Shown: positions 1 to 10,477, counted from the first letter of the stretch. The stretch is 64,000 bases of DNA from Tridacna crocea (GCA_943736015.1 OX031058.1:1131001-1195000), one strand, 5' to 3'. The notes: a model not told the origin generated them from the sequence alone. Numbers and translations are program-made.

Positions 1-227
1 ATTACCACACAATCCGTACGATTGACGCCCCTGAGAAAGAAGTCTTTAGAAAACATTGTGGGAAAAGGAGAAAATGCTGGTAACCAGCATTTTCTCCTTT
101 TCCCACGATGTTTTCTACCCGTCAAAAAACAAATTTCAAATTTTCAGTCACTTTTATTTTGTCGTCTGCAAATGCTTTAAAATTGGACCAGTCTGAAATA
201 TTGTCGTTTTGTGTTGTAACGAGTTAA
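1..227 (+). mobile_element. Family A hairpin MITE (left TTAA outside window)
   Basis: The family A consensus is TTAACCCTTTACCAAACAATCC, then CTGAGAAAGAAGCCTTTTG, a 65-70 bp near-perfect hairpin (AAAACATTGTGGGAAAAGG ... mirrored), an AT-rich arm with TTTTGTCGTCTGCAAATGC, and TTGTCGTTTGGTAAAGGGTTAA. It encodes nothing. Here the hairpin is 50-114 and the right TTAA 224-227. TTAA ends with CCC/GGG-starting terminal repeats fit a piggyBac-type MITE, an inference from ends only. Confidence 0.85.
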
Positions 228-345
228 CTCTGTTCAAAACAACGGTACTCTGTCTTTTTCCGCCTGTACCAGTTTCAAACCAAGTGCAGCCAACAAAATA
301 GTAATATAATCGCTTAAAGTGATTGGAATGATCTTTTAAAATAAA

Positions 346-440
346 GAAAACATTGTGGGAAAATGGAGAAAATGCTTCTTACCAGCATTTTCTCCATTTT
401 CCCACAATGTTTTCAAAAGATTTCTTTATCATGGGTCATT
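346..440 (-). mobile_element. Family A, hairpin core and short flank
   Basis: The hairpin is 346-414. Both arms carry the same extra T/A (AAAATGG and CCATTTT), so the change is symmetrical. The flank TTTCTTTATCATGGGTCAT matches the outer arm. The termini are lost. Confidence 0.7.
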
Positions 441-670
441 CAAACTGGATATTATTCGTTGTCAAAGAGTTAGAACATAAGTCTGGAGGCGGCGGGCAAA
501 ATCTAATTTTCTACGTCATATTAGGTAACAACTTCTTTCCATCTATTTTTTGTCTGTTTCCTGAGGTGGAAATCTCCCTTCAAGACATCATAACTTCTAA
601 CATGCGAGAAAAATGAACTATTCCTCACCGCTAAAGGGACAGTGCACTAGATTTTGACCTGGTTTCCTTT

Positions 671-720
671 AGGGGCGAGGGGGAGAGGGGGGGAGGGGGG
701 TACAGGGATGGGGTGGAGTG
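671..720 (+). repeat. G-rich low-complexity tract
   Basis: A purine-rich run of G blocks (GGGGCGAGGGGGAGAGG and more) with potential to form G-quadruplex. The surrounding 615-1100 holds no gene that I can see. At 838-915 (minus strand) there is a weak tRNA-like stretch with GGTTCGAG. Confidence 0.5.
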
Positions 721-1104
721 GGGAGAAGCAGAAGAGAAAGCTGATACATGTATTTCTACAAGAAAAATCGTGGTGACGTGATATGTTGACCCTCAGTTTT
801 GGGGAAAATTATGTTGAAAAAGCAAAAACAAAAATTGCTATCCGTCAAACTCGAACCAACGATCTTTAAAACTAGCCAGTAACTCTACCAGAAAGTCCGT
901 AGAGCACACCGTTGATAAGTTGTTTTAAAACTATATAGCTCTTGGAATGCAATTTCAGCTATACCATTTCTAACGGGAAAGGAAATCAGTCAGTTATAAA
1001 CGAAAATACCTCGGTAATACCCTGTTTTTTTCTTCAGGTCTTTTAATCTGTGTTTTAATCTTTAAGCCAAATTTTCTTGTGAATGAAAATGATGTATTAA
1101 ATTT

Positions 1105-1382
1105 GCGTTTATTTATCGTCGCCACCGGTTGCCCATATGGGCGACGCCCCCTGAAGGCTGTTAGTATTGTTACGGAGGATAGTGCAGATACAGGATGAAA
1201 CCCATCTTAAGTTACGCCTGGTTCTTTAGCGTGCTCGGTGTATAGCACCGTCACACAGGACCTCGGTTTAATGTCTCATCCAAAAGACTATTAGTAATTT
1301 TAGATGGCAAGCTGTGGGGATCAAACCCACGCCCTTGTGATCATGAGACCTATGCTCTACCAACTGAGCTATGCAGGCTGGT
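1105..1382 (-). mobile_element. tRNA-derived SINE, MetaSINE-like
   Basis: On the minus strand it starts with GCATAGCTCAGTTGGTAGAGC (A box) and GTGGGTTTGATCCCC (B box). A conserved central block with GATGAGACATTAAACCGAGG and GCTATACACCGAGC follows, and it ends near ATAAATAAACGC. It would be transcribed by RNA polymerase III and mobilised by a LINE in trans. The central block is what I recall of the Meta domain, so that name is from memory and should be treated as provisional. Confidence 0.8.
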
Positions 1383-1436
1383 CAGAATGAAAATTAGCAG
1401 TCTTTATCAACATAAAATTTTCTAAGAAAATCTGGG

Positions 1437-1805
1437 TTAAGGTAGTAGACTAGTAACACTTCTAGTGTAACATGGAATAAAAATTCTTTGTAGCTGATAA
1501 ATATGGATTTATATAGATATAATACTTTTGCATATTTTTAACCGACCAGAGAATCCTTTGATGTCCATCGTGAAATTATTTTTTGATACTTTTGTTACTT
1601 TCCAGGAAAAGGAGGTAATTATTATCTCCCTTTGTAATGAGAATATAGTGGTTTTAGGTTTATAAATGATAATTCTGAGACGGAAAAAGGGACAAAGTTG
1701 GCTCGGTTAAAGTAGTACAATAATACTCATTTTTAGTCATAGCAAATTTGGTAGGACAATATTATAGTGGAATAGCTGATTTCTATTACGGATCCATTAC
1801 CTTAA
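1437..1805 (+). mobile_element. Family M, TTAA-ended element
   Basis: Left end TTAAGGTAGTAGAC, right end ..CCATTACCTTAA. Internal landmarks are GAGATAATAATTACCTCCC-like and AATTTCTGGTCGGTTAAAA-like (both reversed here), shared with four other copies in the window. No coding capacity. Confidence 0.8.
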
Positions 1806-1927
1806 TGCTATTTTGTCATACAAAATGGATTTTATGGTCATGTAATTACATGATGACTGGCTTGTCATAAGGGGTCGTGGAGATACATTAAACCTTTTCT
1901 TTTTTGGACAGAGTATATTATATTTGG

Positions 1928-2080
1928 GCTGCAACACGCAACAAGGGGCATTCGGACATATGCGCAAAGTGTCGTCTCGGATCAGCCTGCGCAATTGGCG
2001 CAGGCTGATTCGAGACGACACTTCCCGATTTTATGAAGTTTTCTGTTTTGCTAAAATCTACTGAAGCTTGAAATCTATTA
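1928..2080 (+). mobile_element. Family C GC-rich hairpin element
   Basis: The terminal motif CTGCAACACGC..AAGGGG is at 1929, then a hairpin 1962-2027 with GTGTCGTCTCGGATCAGCCT and its mirror. The right terminal repeat is missing. It runs straight into a family E copy. Confidence 0.75.
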
Positions 2081-2087
2081 TTATACT

Positions 2088-2390
2088 GCATTGAAATTTC
2101 TCGTGATCTGATTGGATAATATGCCCTGAACAAAGATACCATGCACACTGGCAAAGCCAACGTAAAAGCAGTTTCCCTATCGGGAGCCCCGTATAAATGA
2201 GTACGCTGTCAACACCACATCAAAAATGGCGGCGTCATTCAAGATTAACATCAAGATTATGCGCCAAGCTGCACGTTTTGGCACGTATTACCAAGGTTTC
2301 AGTGACGCAAGTTCTCAGTGACGTCAGTTTTCATTGAATTGGGGCACTCAGAAGGGAAATTCTACTTCGTCAGCGTACTTGCAGTATAAT
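2088..2390 (+). mobile_element. Family E/P element body
   Basis: Shares GAAATTTCTCGTGATCTGAT, ATGGCGGCG, GTGACGTCAGTTTTCATTGA and GGGCACTCAGAAGGGAAATT with copies at 7411, 24814, 27288 and 30184. This copy lacks the terminal long inverted repeat. Confidence 0.75.
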
Positions 2391-2399
2391 AAATTTGTT

Positions 2400-2740
2400 G
2401 CTCGGTCGTGAAAATTTGCCCGAATATAGGCAGAGGTCCATGGAATAAACATGTATGCACTTTTGAGCAATGACACATTTCTATTTATTCTTTTTTTTTT
2501 TTAAATGTATGTCAAAATTCAGAATGTTCAGCTAAGCCGACAAACTACTACTTACCATGGTTTTGGCCCTCGTAATGGCACAATTTTTCTCCACAAAAAA
2601 TGAATTTATACGGATTGATAACCTAATCAAATATTTATATTAAAAAACATCTTTTAAAAATGCTTTTTCGTAAAATGTTTTAAATGGCTTCATAATATTT
2701 CTTCCAAATCAATGTTCTCTTTTTTTTAAATCCAAATTTC
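2400..2740. other. No recognisable feature
   Basis: AT-rich sequence with T and A runs. I see no gene, hairpin or shared repeat. Confidence 0.5.
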
Positions 2741-2784
2741 AAGACAACTTTTTTTTGTAACGGAAGAAGATAAAGACGTTTTGA

Positions 2785-2915
2785 AAGGTGAAAACGCTAA
2801 TCAGTAGGCCTTTGGCCGCTATGCACGACGCACTATTCTTTTTTGGATAGCGCAGATCACGATCAGACTGCACAGAATGTGCAGTCTGATCATTGATCTT
2901 CACTATCCAAAAGGA
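2785..2915 (+). mobile_element. Family B hairpin, diverged
   Basis: The hairpin is 2842-2912, centred on GACTGCACAGAATGTGCAGTC. The outer arms TTTTGGATAG and CTATCCAAAA replace the consensus CGGACAG/CTGTCCG but still pair. Left flank GGCCTTTGGCCGCTATGCACGAC matches the subterminal part. Confidence 0.7.
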
Positions 2916-2997
2916 GATATCAATCAAACGTACCTTTGAAATAAGAAAATATGATATTTTACTACAGGTTTGAAAGTTTATTTCTTTCATGTAATTG

Positions 2998-3107
2998 CAC
3001 CAATTCGGTAGGCTAAAGGATGGAACACAAATAAACCAACTGTACCGATTCGGTAGGCAAAAGGTTGGAAAACATAGTACCAATTCGGTAAGCAAAGGGT
3101 AGGATTG
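2998..3107 (+). repeat. Minisatellite, three diverged units of ~35-45 bp
   Basis: Units begin ACC(A/G)ATTCGGTA(G/A)GC at 2999, 3042 and 3071. The array abuts the 3' end of the following minus-strand SINE, so it may derive from a SINE tail. Confidence 0.7.
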
Positions 3108-3109
3108 GT

Positions 3110-3398
3110 TGTATAGTGTTTAACGGCGTTTTCATGATATCGTGTCGGCCAGTGCAACAAACCATGCTTTCCTGGAGTTTCTTTTTCTAGTACTCCGCAC
3201 ATTATTCTTTCCAAGCCACTGGCTGCTTTCCCGAATAACCATAATCGAAACAATGGTCAGTAGTTAGAAAGCATGAATTCTGTCGCAATGACTATCATCA
3301 ATCCTCGGAAAAAAAAATTTGCTGAGTCGGGGATCGAACCAGCGATCTCCTGTTCTTGAGTCCTATACGCTATCGACTGAGCTGCCGTGACTCTGTCT
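3110..3398 (-). mobile_element. tRNA-derived SINE, type S2
   Basis: On the minus strand a degenerate tRNA head (GGCAGCTCAGTCGATAGCG, GCTGGTTCGATCCCC) leads into GAGGATTGATGATAGTCATT, a CTTGGAAAGAATAATGTGCG block and a tail near AACGCCGTTAAACACTATAC. Related copies are at 18925, 29240, 42633 and 54558. Confidence 0.8.
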
Positions 3399-3786
3399 TA
3401 AGGGTTGGAAGACGGTATCGGAAATCACTTCCCACTTGTTTCCGAGAGAGAACTATTTTGTCATTTAACTCGGATAAACGGAATCTGCTCAGTGCTCGAT
3501 TTCGCTAAATATTACGCTCTTATCATATACCGTTATTTGCCAAGAAGTTATTGAGTGTAATGTACTATGTTAAAAGAAAAACAGTAGCTGTCGATCTGTT
3601 AAGTTAAATATATATAGGAGAGAATTTATTTCTTTCAGTAAGTATGGCGTTATTATTATAAGTACTGGAAATATTTATCCTTATCAAGCTAAATAAGTAA
3701 AATGAAAGTAAATCGGTTAAAAAAAAATAAAGAAAAACGAGAAATGCATTTTAATACTTGATATTTGGAGAAAAATATCTCTTTAT

Positions 3787-3900
3787 CGGACAGTGTAGAT
3801 CCAAGATCAGACTGCACGTTCTGTGCAGTCTGATCTTGATCTACACTGTCCGCAAAAGGTCAGTGAGTTGTGCCTAGCAGCTTTCCGCTTAATTATAAGA
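3787..3900 (+). mobile_element. Family B element, hairpin and right flank
   Basis: The hairpin is 3787-3852 with consensus arms (CGGACAGTGTAGATC, mirrored), followed by AAAGGTCAGTGAGTTGTGCCTAGCAGC, the family B subterminal region. The terminal TTAA is lost. Confidence 0.8.
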
Positions 3901-3944
3901 ATATTAAGCTTAACAGAAAAATTCTGAATTTCGACAGCTTTGAG

Positions 3945-4050
3945 GGAGAAAAGGCTTTGGAAAAAAGTGGTGGGAAAAGGAGAAAAGGGTGGTAGACAGC
4001 AGTTTTCTTCTTTTCCCACGATGTTTTCTCGTCCTTCAAGGGTAGAATTC
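3945..4050 (+). mobile_element. Family A, worn copy
   Basis: The hairpin is about 3958-4028. The centre is degraded (GGTGGTAGACAGCAG in place of CTGGTAACCAG) but the outer arms still pair. Confidence 0.65.
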
Positions 4051-4059
4051 TAATTTTCA

Positions 4060-4140
4060 ACCTTAGACTGCTAAGCGTGACACACTGACCTTTTCCGAAC
4101 AGTGTAGATCAAGATCTTTGATCTATGCTCTCCGATAAGG
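4060..4140 (+). mobile_element. Family B, internally collapsed hairpin
   Basis: GACTGCTAAGCGTGACACACTGACC then CGAACAGTGTAGATCAAGAT joined directly to TTTGATCTATGCTCTCCG. The palindrome centre (CAGACTGCAC and mirror) has been deleted, as expected for hairpin deletion during replication. Confidence 0.65.
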
Positions 4141-4176
4141 AATATTTTTCTGAAAAATGAATAAAAATGTATTGTA

Positions 4177-4366
4177 ATAATAATAATAACAATAAAAATA
4201 ATAATGATAGTGACGGAGATTATATCTATTTAATAGTAATAATAGTAATAATATTAATAGTAATAGCAATAATAATAGTAATAATAGTAATAGCAATGAT
4301 AATAGTAATAATAGCAATAATAATAGTAATAATAGCAATAATAATAGTAATAATAGTAATAACAGT
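4177..4366 (+). repeat. Trinucleotide microsatellite (AAT/AGT/AGC)n
   Basis: About 190 bases of AATAGTAATAGC-type repeats. The period of 3 keeps several frames open on both strands, which is not evidence of coding. Confidence 0.9.
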
Positions 4367-4441
4367 TTTGAAATAGCACTATTTAGGGCTTCTTTACTAC
4401 CGGCTTAACAGTTTCATTTAACCAGTTTAGCTGGATAAGCC

Positions 4442-4669
4442 TTAACTCTTTACCAAACTACAAAATTTTAGACTGGTCCAAATTGAAAGCATTTGCAGAC
4501 GACAAAATAAAAGTGACTGAAAATTTGAAATTTGTTTTGTGAAGGGTAGAAAACAGTGTGGGAAAAGGAGAAAATGCTGGTTACCAGCATTTTCTCCTTT
4601 TCCCACAATGTTTTCTAAAGTCTGTTTCTCAGGGTCATTAAAAGTAGGGATTGTGTGGTAATGGGTTAA
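4442..4669 (-). mobile_element. Family A, complete
   Basis: Ends TTAACTCTTTACCAAAC and GTGTGGTAATGGGTTAA, length 228. The hairpin is 4548-4617 with one mismatch (ACAGTGTG against CACAATGT). Confidence 0.9.
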
Positions 4670-5078
4670 TTGAGATCCTTTTTATGTCGTCTGGAAATGC
4701 TTTCAATTCGGACAGGTGAAATTTTTCGTCGTTTGATACAAAGCGATGCGGAATATTATTGGTATAAACAAACGAATCTGCTTATAAAACAGTTCGACTG
4801 AAATGCAGTTCGGTCCATTTTTAGCTATATTTCATATAAATGCCGATATTTTTACCTTAAAAAATACAAACGAATAAATTTATAATAGAAATAACATAAT
4901 AAAAAGTTAGTCATTCTTTATCATCAAATTTCATGTACAATTCACGAAATTAAACCTTTAATACATTATGAACTGAACCACGTGACAAAGTCAAAGATAA
5001 ACTAAAATCATTTAATTGAAAACAAAAATCATGGAATCATGCATAACTAACCAACCAAAATATGAAAAAAAGAAGCAC

Positions 5079-5186
5079 ATGATGATGATGATGATGATGA
5101 TGATAGTGAAAATAATGATGATGATGATGATGATGATGATGATAGTGAAAATAATGATATGATGATGATGATGGTGATGATGATGA
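5079..5186 (+). repeat. Microsatellite (GAT)n
   Basis: Three GATGAT blocks separated by AGTGAAAATAATGAT-type interruptions. Confidence 0.9.
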
Positions 5187-5337
5187 AATCAAGCTATTGA
5201 TGTTTTCAGACTGCCATGGTATCGTAGAATAGCTCAATTTGTTCTTATATATATTTTTAAGTCTAAAGTCTCTAAAATCTGTAAAATACTTGGTTTCATC
5301 AAGGCTTCGATTTTCTTCTTAACGCTCGAAAATTGAA

Positions 5338-5695
5338 GCCGGTGTAATGCAGAGAAATGACCCTCCCCTGCAAAATGACCCGTGGGTCATTTCTCAACGC
5401 AGAATAATGACCCGGGTCATTCCTGTACGTAGAGATATCACCGATGGGTCATTTTGTTGGGGAAGGTGTTTTAGTTTAGTTTGAACATTTTATTTTACAT
5501 CGATTGAGAAACAAGTTCTGCCAACTTATACTAATCTCTCTCGATTCTGTTTCCTGGGAACTACACCAGTACTCGCGCCGAATGTGTTGGCCAATGAAAA
5601 ATCCCAAAGTTGACACCCGCTCCCGGGAATCGAACTCAGGACCTTTTGGTTTCGAGGCCGGCGCCAAAAGGGTCATTTCTCTGCATTACACCGGC
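5338..5695 (+). mobile_element. Family N inverted-repeat element carrying a tRNA-like insert
   Basis: Terminal repeats GCCGGTGTAATGCAGAGAAA at 5338 and the mirror ending 5695. Inside are repeated GGGTCATT / AATGACCC palindromic blocks (5360-5455). The insert at about 5465-5672 is a separate tRNA-like repeat. The second copy at 46190 has no insert, supporting nesting. Confidence 0.75.
5560..5672 (-). mobile_element. tRNA-like repeat, type S4
   Basis: On the minus strand GAGTTCGATTCCCGGGAGCGG is a B-box-like block preceded by GGCCTCGAAACCAAAAGGTCC, and GGCGCGAGTACTGGTGTAG follows. It shares the GTACTCGCGCCG block with 12400-12535. Confidence 0.55.
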
Positions 5696-5696
5696 C

Positions 5697-6149
5697 GTTA
5701 CGGTAGCAAATAGCTTGAAAAACAAAACAGAAACAACAATAACAACGGTAGTTTTTTGATATTTGCAATACGACGGACAAAGAGGAAGATTTTTTTTTTT
5801 TTTGTATGTCCCCTCAATTTGAATTTAAGAGAGAAATACAGTAGAAACATTTTTGAAGAGAGATACAACTAAGAAGCTAAATTTGTCTCGTATGGACCGT
5901 TTTCTTAAGTAATGGTCGAAGAGGCGGTTGATAGGTTCCAAAGTCCAATGTTTGACTAAAAAGTCCTTGTACCGATATGGCTATTTCAAAAGTTAATGAA
6001 ATGTATGCATACTTTCCTTGTATACTAACAAGTAAGTTTATTGCATTGCGATTTTTGCCTCTTATGAAATTTACGTTGTTGATGAACGTCAAACGATAAT
6101 GTATGTGACAATGACCTGTACAATTTAATTAAACAAAATGTGTTCTGTT
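5697..6149. other. No gene seen
   Basis: AT-rich with a T12 run at 5790-5801. No recognisable coding region or repeat shared within the window. Confidence 0.5.
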
Positions 6150-6537
6150 TAAGAAATAAGCTTCTATCTATCACGATTTATCGTGCAATAAACCACATTT
6201 GTGAGTTATGAGGCACAATAAATAAATCACGAGGGCGATAGCCCTGGTGGTTTATTTATTGTGCCTCATAACGCACAACGTGGTTTATTGAACGATACAC
6301 CACGATAGAAAGAAGATTATTTCAATTCTAACATGACCAATTCTTGATGAAAGGAAAAAACAACTTATAGTGGAAAACGCAGATGAAGATTATGTTCCAT
6401 TGAATAACTCATTTTATACAGTATGACGTCACTCTACGAGTATACAGAATGACGTCAGTCTACATGGAATGTCGCAGATTTTACGCTTTCGTAGCACAAT
6501 GTTTATAAAGCCGAATTCACGTATCATGTTAGAATCT
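6150..6537 (+). mobile_element. Family I element with terminal long hairpin
   Basis: A hairpin at about 6155-6325 (CAATAAACCACATTTGTGAG ... mirror, inner GAGGGCGATAGCCCT) leads into a body with GCAGATGAAGATTATGTTCC and repeated TGACGTCA sites, and ends in CATGTTAGAATC. The same module occurs twice, back to back, at 60736-61497. Confidence 0.8.
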
Positions 6538-6919
6538 GGTTTACAGTAAAAGTACTGTTGGAGAAAGTGCTATAAAGGTAGGACGTTGACATCTCACATT
6601 AAAGGTTTTGAGTTTGTACCCCCTAATGAGCAGGGTCAGATTGTGGATCTACACTCGTCATGGTACTAGTAATGGTTCTTATTTCCGTCAAGCAATCGCC
6701 GAGAGTGATCAATATAGACTGTAAGAACTTGTTCCACAATAGATGTAAAATAGATTTTAATGGAGGCTAACCCTGCATTTACACCACGTACACCAGCCAA
6801 GGTAGCCCTGTTTGTCCGAAACATTGTGTGCCGTGAGATTTTGTTTGCTTTTTTCCTCCTTTACCAAGTTTAGTTAAGTTTCCTATGGTATCCGTGACAA
6901 GACCTACATTTACATCATG

Positions 6920-7137
6920 TTCCCGGCAGCCACATTTCTTACAACCGTGGACGAAACGGTATAAGCAAGGAATTCCACTTCCAAACGCGGATTTTCTCCG
7001 AGTCTTGGTACGGATTCTAACGTACTAGTAAGTTCTGATGCGATCATGCTTGCTTATCCCGTTCCTATGGGTTGTATTACGTCTGTCCTGTATTGGTTAC
7101 GGTTGTAAGAAACAGGGCTACTAGGGCTGCCGGGAAG
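6920..7137. repeat. Inverted repeat, 6920-6948 against 7099-7137
   Basis: TTCCCGGCAGCC..TTTCTTACAACCGT pairs with ACGGTTGTAAGAAA..GGCTGCCGGGAA. The sequence between includes a second pair (ATAAGCAAG / CTTGCTTAT). It is probably part of a mobile element not otherwise recognised. The upstream 6538-6919 shows no gene. Confidence 0.65.
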
Positions 7138-7138
7138 A

Positions 7139-7298
7139 TTATTAGTTGTACGGTCAGGAGGCAGGGGGCTTTATTAGTTGTACGGTCAGGTGGCAGGGGG
7201 CTTTATTAGTTGTACGGTCAGGTGGCAGGGGGCTTTATTAGTTGTACGGTCAGGTGGCAGGGGGCTTTATTAGTTGTACGGTCAGGTGGCAGGGGGCT
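7139..7298 (+). repeat. Five tandem copies of a 32-bp unit
   Basis: The unit TTATTAGTTGTACGGTCAGG + TGGCAGGGGGCT starts at 7139, 7171, 7203, 7235 and 7267. The copies are identical except one base in the first (AGGAGG). The unit equals the outer terminus of the family P inverted repeat that follows, so a transposon end has been tandemly amplified. Confidence 0.92.
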
Positions 7299-7650
7299 TA
7301 GAAACTTGTTCACGGCTGTGGTGAAACATGTCGCCCCGAGAGGAAGGCGAGGTGGCGACATGATTTGACACAGCCGTTAACAAGTTAGTTTCCAAGTCCC
7401 CTGCCACCGTACAACGAATTTATTATACTGCAAAGTTTTACACTTTCAAAGAGCGTTAAGCGAAATTTTCCTGTTTTCTAATCTCTCGAATAGAGTATGC
7501 TGACGAAATAGAAATTCCTCTCTCAGTGACCCAATTCCATGAAAACTGACGTCACTGGAAACTGACGTCACTAAAACGTGCAGATTGGTGCATAAACGTG
7601 GTCTAGTGATCGATCGAGTTTACGGGGCACTCAAAAGGAAAACTGGCTTT
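7286..7650 (-). mobile_element. Family P/E element: terminal inverted repeat plus body
   Basis: The inverted repeat 7286-7408 (GGCAGGGGGCTT, AACTTGTTCACGGCTGTG, mirrored around GAGGAAGGCGAGG) is followed by GTACAACGAATTTATTATAC and a reversed family E body with GAAAACTGACGTCACT. Confidence 0.75.
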
Positions 7651-7805
7651 GGGTGTTTTTTGCGAGGGTACATAAGATCAAGATAAATTTCTTTGCAGTA
7701 AAATAATAGTTTTTGCAGATATATTAAGCCACCCTTTTCACAGATCATTGCTAAAAAATATCATGAAATTTTTAGAACCACTCCAACACAACTACAAGAT
7801 TCGCT

Positions 7806-8711
7806 ATTGATATAGGTTGCGCCACTCGTGAAATATTACAAAATTAATGATGTTCCCTCGATGAAACAAATTTCGATCTTTCATCGGAAAAAAAGCATAT
7901 ATTTCATGCTTCTAGTCCTATTTCTTTTTGAGACTTTCGTCAAAACCCAGTTCAAATGTTTTCGGTTATTCCCCGTGGCGCACCCCTCTTCACATAATCA
8001 AAGCGTTGAGAAAGCTGAAGTGTTATTTGTCAAAGGAACCCATTGCATGGAATCAATAGTTTGGAAGAAAAAGGGACATATTGTTCAGATATTGGCTTAA
8101 AAGCAAATGAATACCTTTTCGGTAGAAAGGGGAGTACTCATGTACCTTAAAAACTATAATTTTGAAATATCTTTAGCCTTTTACATTTAATTTCCAACAT
8201 TACAATCAATTACTTCGATCTATAAATATTCATGAGCAACCAAATGGAGTAGCGCGCTATCATAGGACGAACAAGCCATGGAACGAAATGGTTTTGGAAC
8301 GAAAAAGCCCAGTGGGCAAATTTGTATCATTGCGCCAATAAAAGGCTATGAGCGAGAGAAGCTATTTTCAATCAAAAATAAGTATCCCGACGATCGATGG
8401 CCTCGCCCAATGTATTTTAACATGCCATTTCAAATTAACGAGCAATTTCTCCTTCTCCCACAATGTTTTCCACTCAATCAGATATTTATATCCTCATTTG
8501 TACATATTTTTGACATCCTATCTTTATTTGATGCAGAAATGGAAGAGCCTCAAATTGGCATATCAGGTAAAGGGTTTAAAGCACTTGCTGTGTTAACCTA
8601 GGTAACTAGTGCGCGGGAACAACTGTTTGCGCCTTCAATTGAAAACTTAGAAAATATATAATCGATAATTTTCACTGGTCGTAACCATGAAATATCAAAC
8701 TATAATCTACC
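7806..8711 (-). mobile_element. Family H element, split by an insertion
   Basis: 7806-8010 matches the palindrome end and the CCCCGTGGCG segment of family H. 8585-8711 matches its other half (CTAGTGCGCGGGAACAACTG, TTTTCACTGGTCGTAACCAT). The 8011-8584 block between them is foreign and contains a family A remnant (8440-8480, TTTCTCCTTCTCCCACAATG). Confidence 0.6.
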
Positions 8712-8984
8712 ATAATTCCCGGATAATGGCGATTGTATGCCACCATAATCTTTCTTTTTTTCTTTTTTCAAATCATACCATGTTAGATGACATAAAAATT
8801 ACTTGTCAGATGATGTGTTAATGATTCCTTTTTAAGGACAATTACGGGCTTCTTCGTTCGTCTCTAATTACACTGGTTTTAACCATTACGATTTTGTCCT
8901 TTTATAAGTATTGATAGTACAATATATGATCCTAAAATAGATCTAACGATACAAAAAATCCTTTACCGCACAATCTTGTCAGAA
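8712..8984. other. No gene seen
   Basis: AT-rich unique-looking sequence. Nothing recognised. Confidence 0.45.
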
Positions 8985-9062
8985 AACGTCTTTGAAATTA
9001 TTGTGGGGAGCAGGGATGTTGGGTAATTTCAGTTTTCCAGTTCCCACAATTTTTTATTCTTT
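8985..9062 (+). mobile_element. Family A, very worn hairpin
   Basis: AAACGTCTTTGAAATTATTG then GTGGGGAGCAGGG and CAGTTCCCACAATTTTTT keep only part of the outer stem. Confidence 0.4.
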
Positions 9063-9212
9063 AAGACACAATCCAGTTTTGAAGTCACATTGTTTTGCCA
9101 AATGTAGATGCTTTTAAATTGCATCTCACAAACAATATTTTAGAATGCGCATGTGCAATGTTAACTCCAATTGAACTTTTGAAATCTATGACAAGTTTTT
9201 TATTGTGAGTCC

Positions 9213-9411
9213 AGGGCCTGTATTCACCAACCATTCTTAAGAACGTTCTTTGTCTTATTCTCCAAAATTTTCTACATTTGTAAGTAACACAACTTCTGAT
9301 TGGCTAAACCGAATGGTTTGGCCAATCAAAAGTTGTGTAACTTACAAATGTAGAAAACCTTGGAGAATAAGACCAAGAATATTCTCAAGAATGGTTGGTG
9401 AATATGGGCCC
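9213..9411. mobile_element. Family F long inverted repeat (~199 bp)
   Basis: GGGCCTGTATTCACCAACCA at the left pairs with the right end ATGGTTGGTGAATATGGGCCC. The whole element is a fold-back with arms near 95 bp (TTGTAAGTAACACAACTTCT, GATTGGCTAAACC). The second copy is 24413-24612. Confidence 0.85.
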
Positions 9412-9604
9412 AGATATTCACAAGTAAATTGGGTCCAGCTAGGTATTTGGAACTATTTAGCCAATGTTGAGAAGTAACTGTGACTCCGCCGAGGACTTTG
9501 TTATGCTGATCAGTTCGCCTAAAATGAAACATGGGTGTTGTGTCGTTGTGTTATAAGCAGTACAATTTAGCTACACAGTTTACGATTATTATCTATCAAA
9601 GCAC

Positions 9605-10040
9605 TTAAGGCAACACAATAGGGGTTACCAAGGATTTTTTGTAGAGTTTGTGCTTACAATAAATATTGATTGCAAAGAAGCCTCCTTGGCCGCTCACCCA
9701 GGAGTCCTGTGACCCGCGATAAAAAACAGCTATTTCTACTATAATATTATCCCACAAAATTTGCCATGATTAAAAATGAGTATTATTGTACTACTTTAAC
9801 GAAGCCACTTTTTCCTGTCTGTCCTTCTCAGAATTATCATTTATGAATCTAGAACCATTATATTCTCGTTACAAAGGGATATAATAATTAGCTCCCTTTT
9901 CTGGAAACCAAGACAGGCATCAACAAATAATTTAAAGATAGACATCAAAGGAATTTCTGGTCGGTTAAAATGTGCACAAGAATTAAATCGTATTTATTAA
10001 CTATCAAGAAACTGTATGGCATGCTGCATTAGATATGGTA
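9605..10040 (-). mobile_element. Family M, reversed copy
   Basis: Starts TTAAGGCAACACAATAGGGG (worn terminus). Core ATGAGTATTATTGTACTACT, TCTGGTCGGTTAAAATGTGC, then GCATGCTGCATTAGATATGG. An additional ~60 bp near 9625-9710 is absent in other copies. Confidence 0.7.
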
Positions 10041-10477
10041 CTGCTCTGCTGCTTTAATTTTTCACAGTAACACCATTTGCCAACATTGCAACATCGACAC
10101 TGTATAATAAATGAATATCCACATATCAGGCTTTAACAATCGATATGTACTTTCTAAACGCTGCTTTCTGATTCAACAGAAAGTTACATGTACCTTTCTC
10201 CCAAATCCACAGGAGTCAAGGTTCGACACGGTTTAGTTACTTCCCTTGAAATAACTTGTAAAACGGAGTACAAGTCGAGTTTTTACGGTCTATCCAATGC
10301 CAAGATGAGGTGAAGTCATCTAATTCTTATGTCATTACCAGATAAGTTACTTTTTAAGACAGTAAATTAATTATAATATCATTTTAGAATTAAGATTTTA
10401 AGCAGATTGCTTATTATATTAGTATAAGTGCCACTGTTTGTTAAAAGGTGAACAGAATTTAAAACCAGTGGGCCAGT
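10041..10477. other. No gene seen
   Basis: AT-rich sequence, no shared repeat recognised. Confidence 0.45.

Noticed and set aside
353-616. Open frame of 87 codons beginning in a hairpin
   Set aside because: It starts inside a family A palindrome. Similar frames (with KMLVTSIFSFSHNVF or its mirror) occur in nearly every A copy and reflect the repeat, not a protein.
671-720. CpG-island-like promoter
   Set aside because: The tract is G-rich on one strand but has few CpG sites and no adjacent gene.
4123-4376. Leucine-rich and Ile/Val-rich open frames
   Set aside because: They are translations of an AAT/AGT microsatellite on both strands.
7139-7298. Possible CRISPR-like array
   Set aside because: The 32-bp units are directly adjacent with no spacers, and the sequence is eukaryotic.
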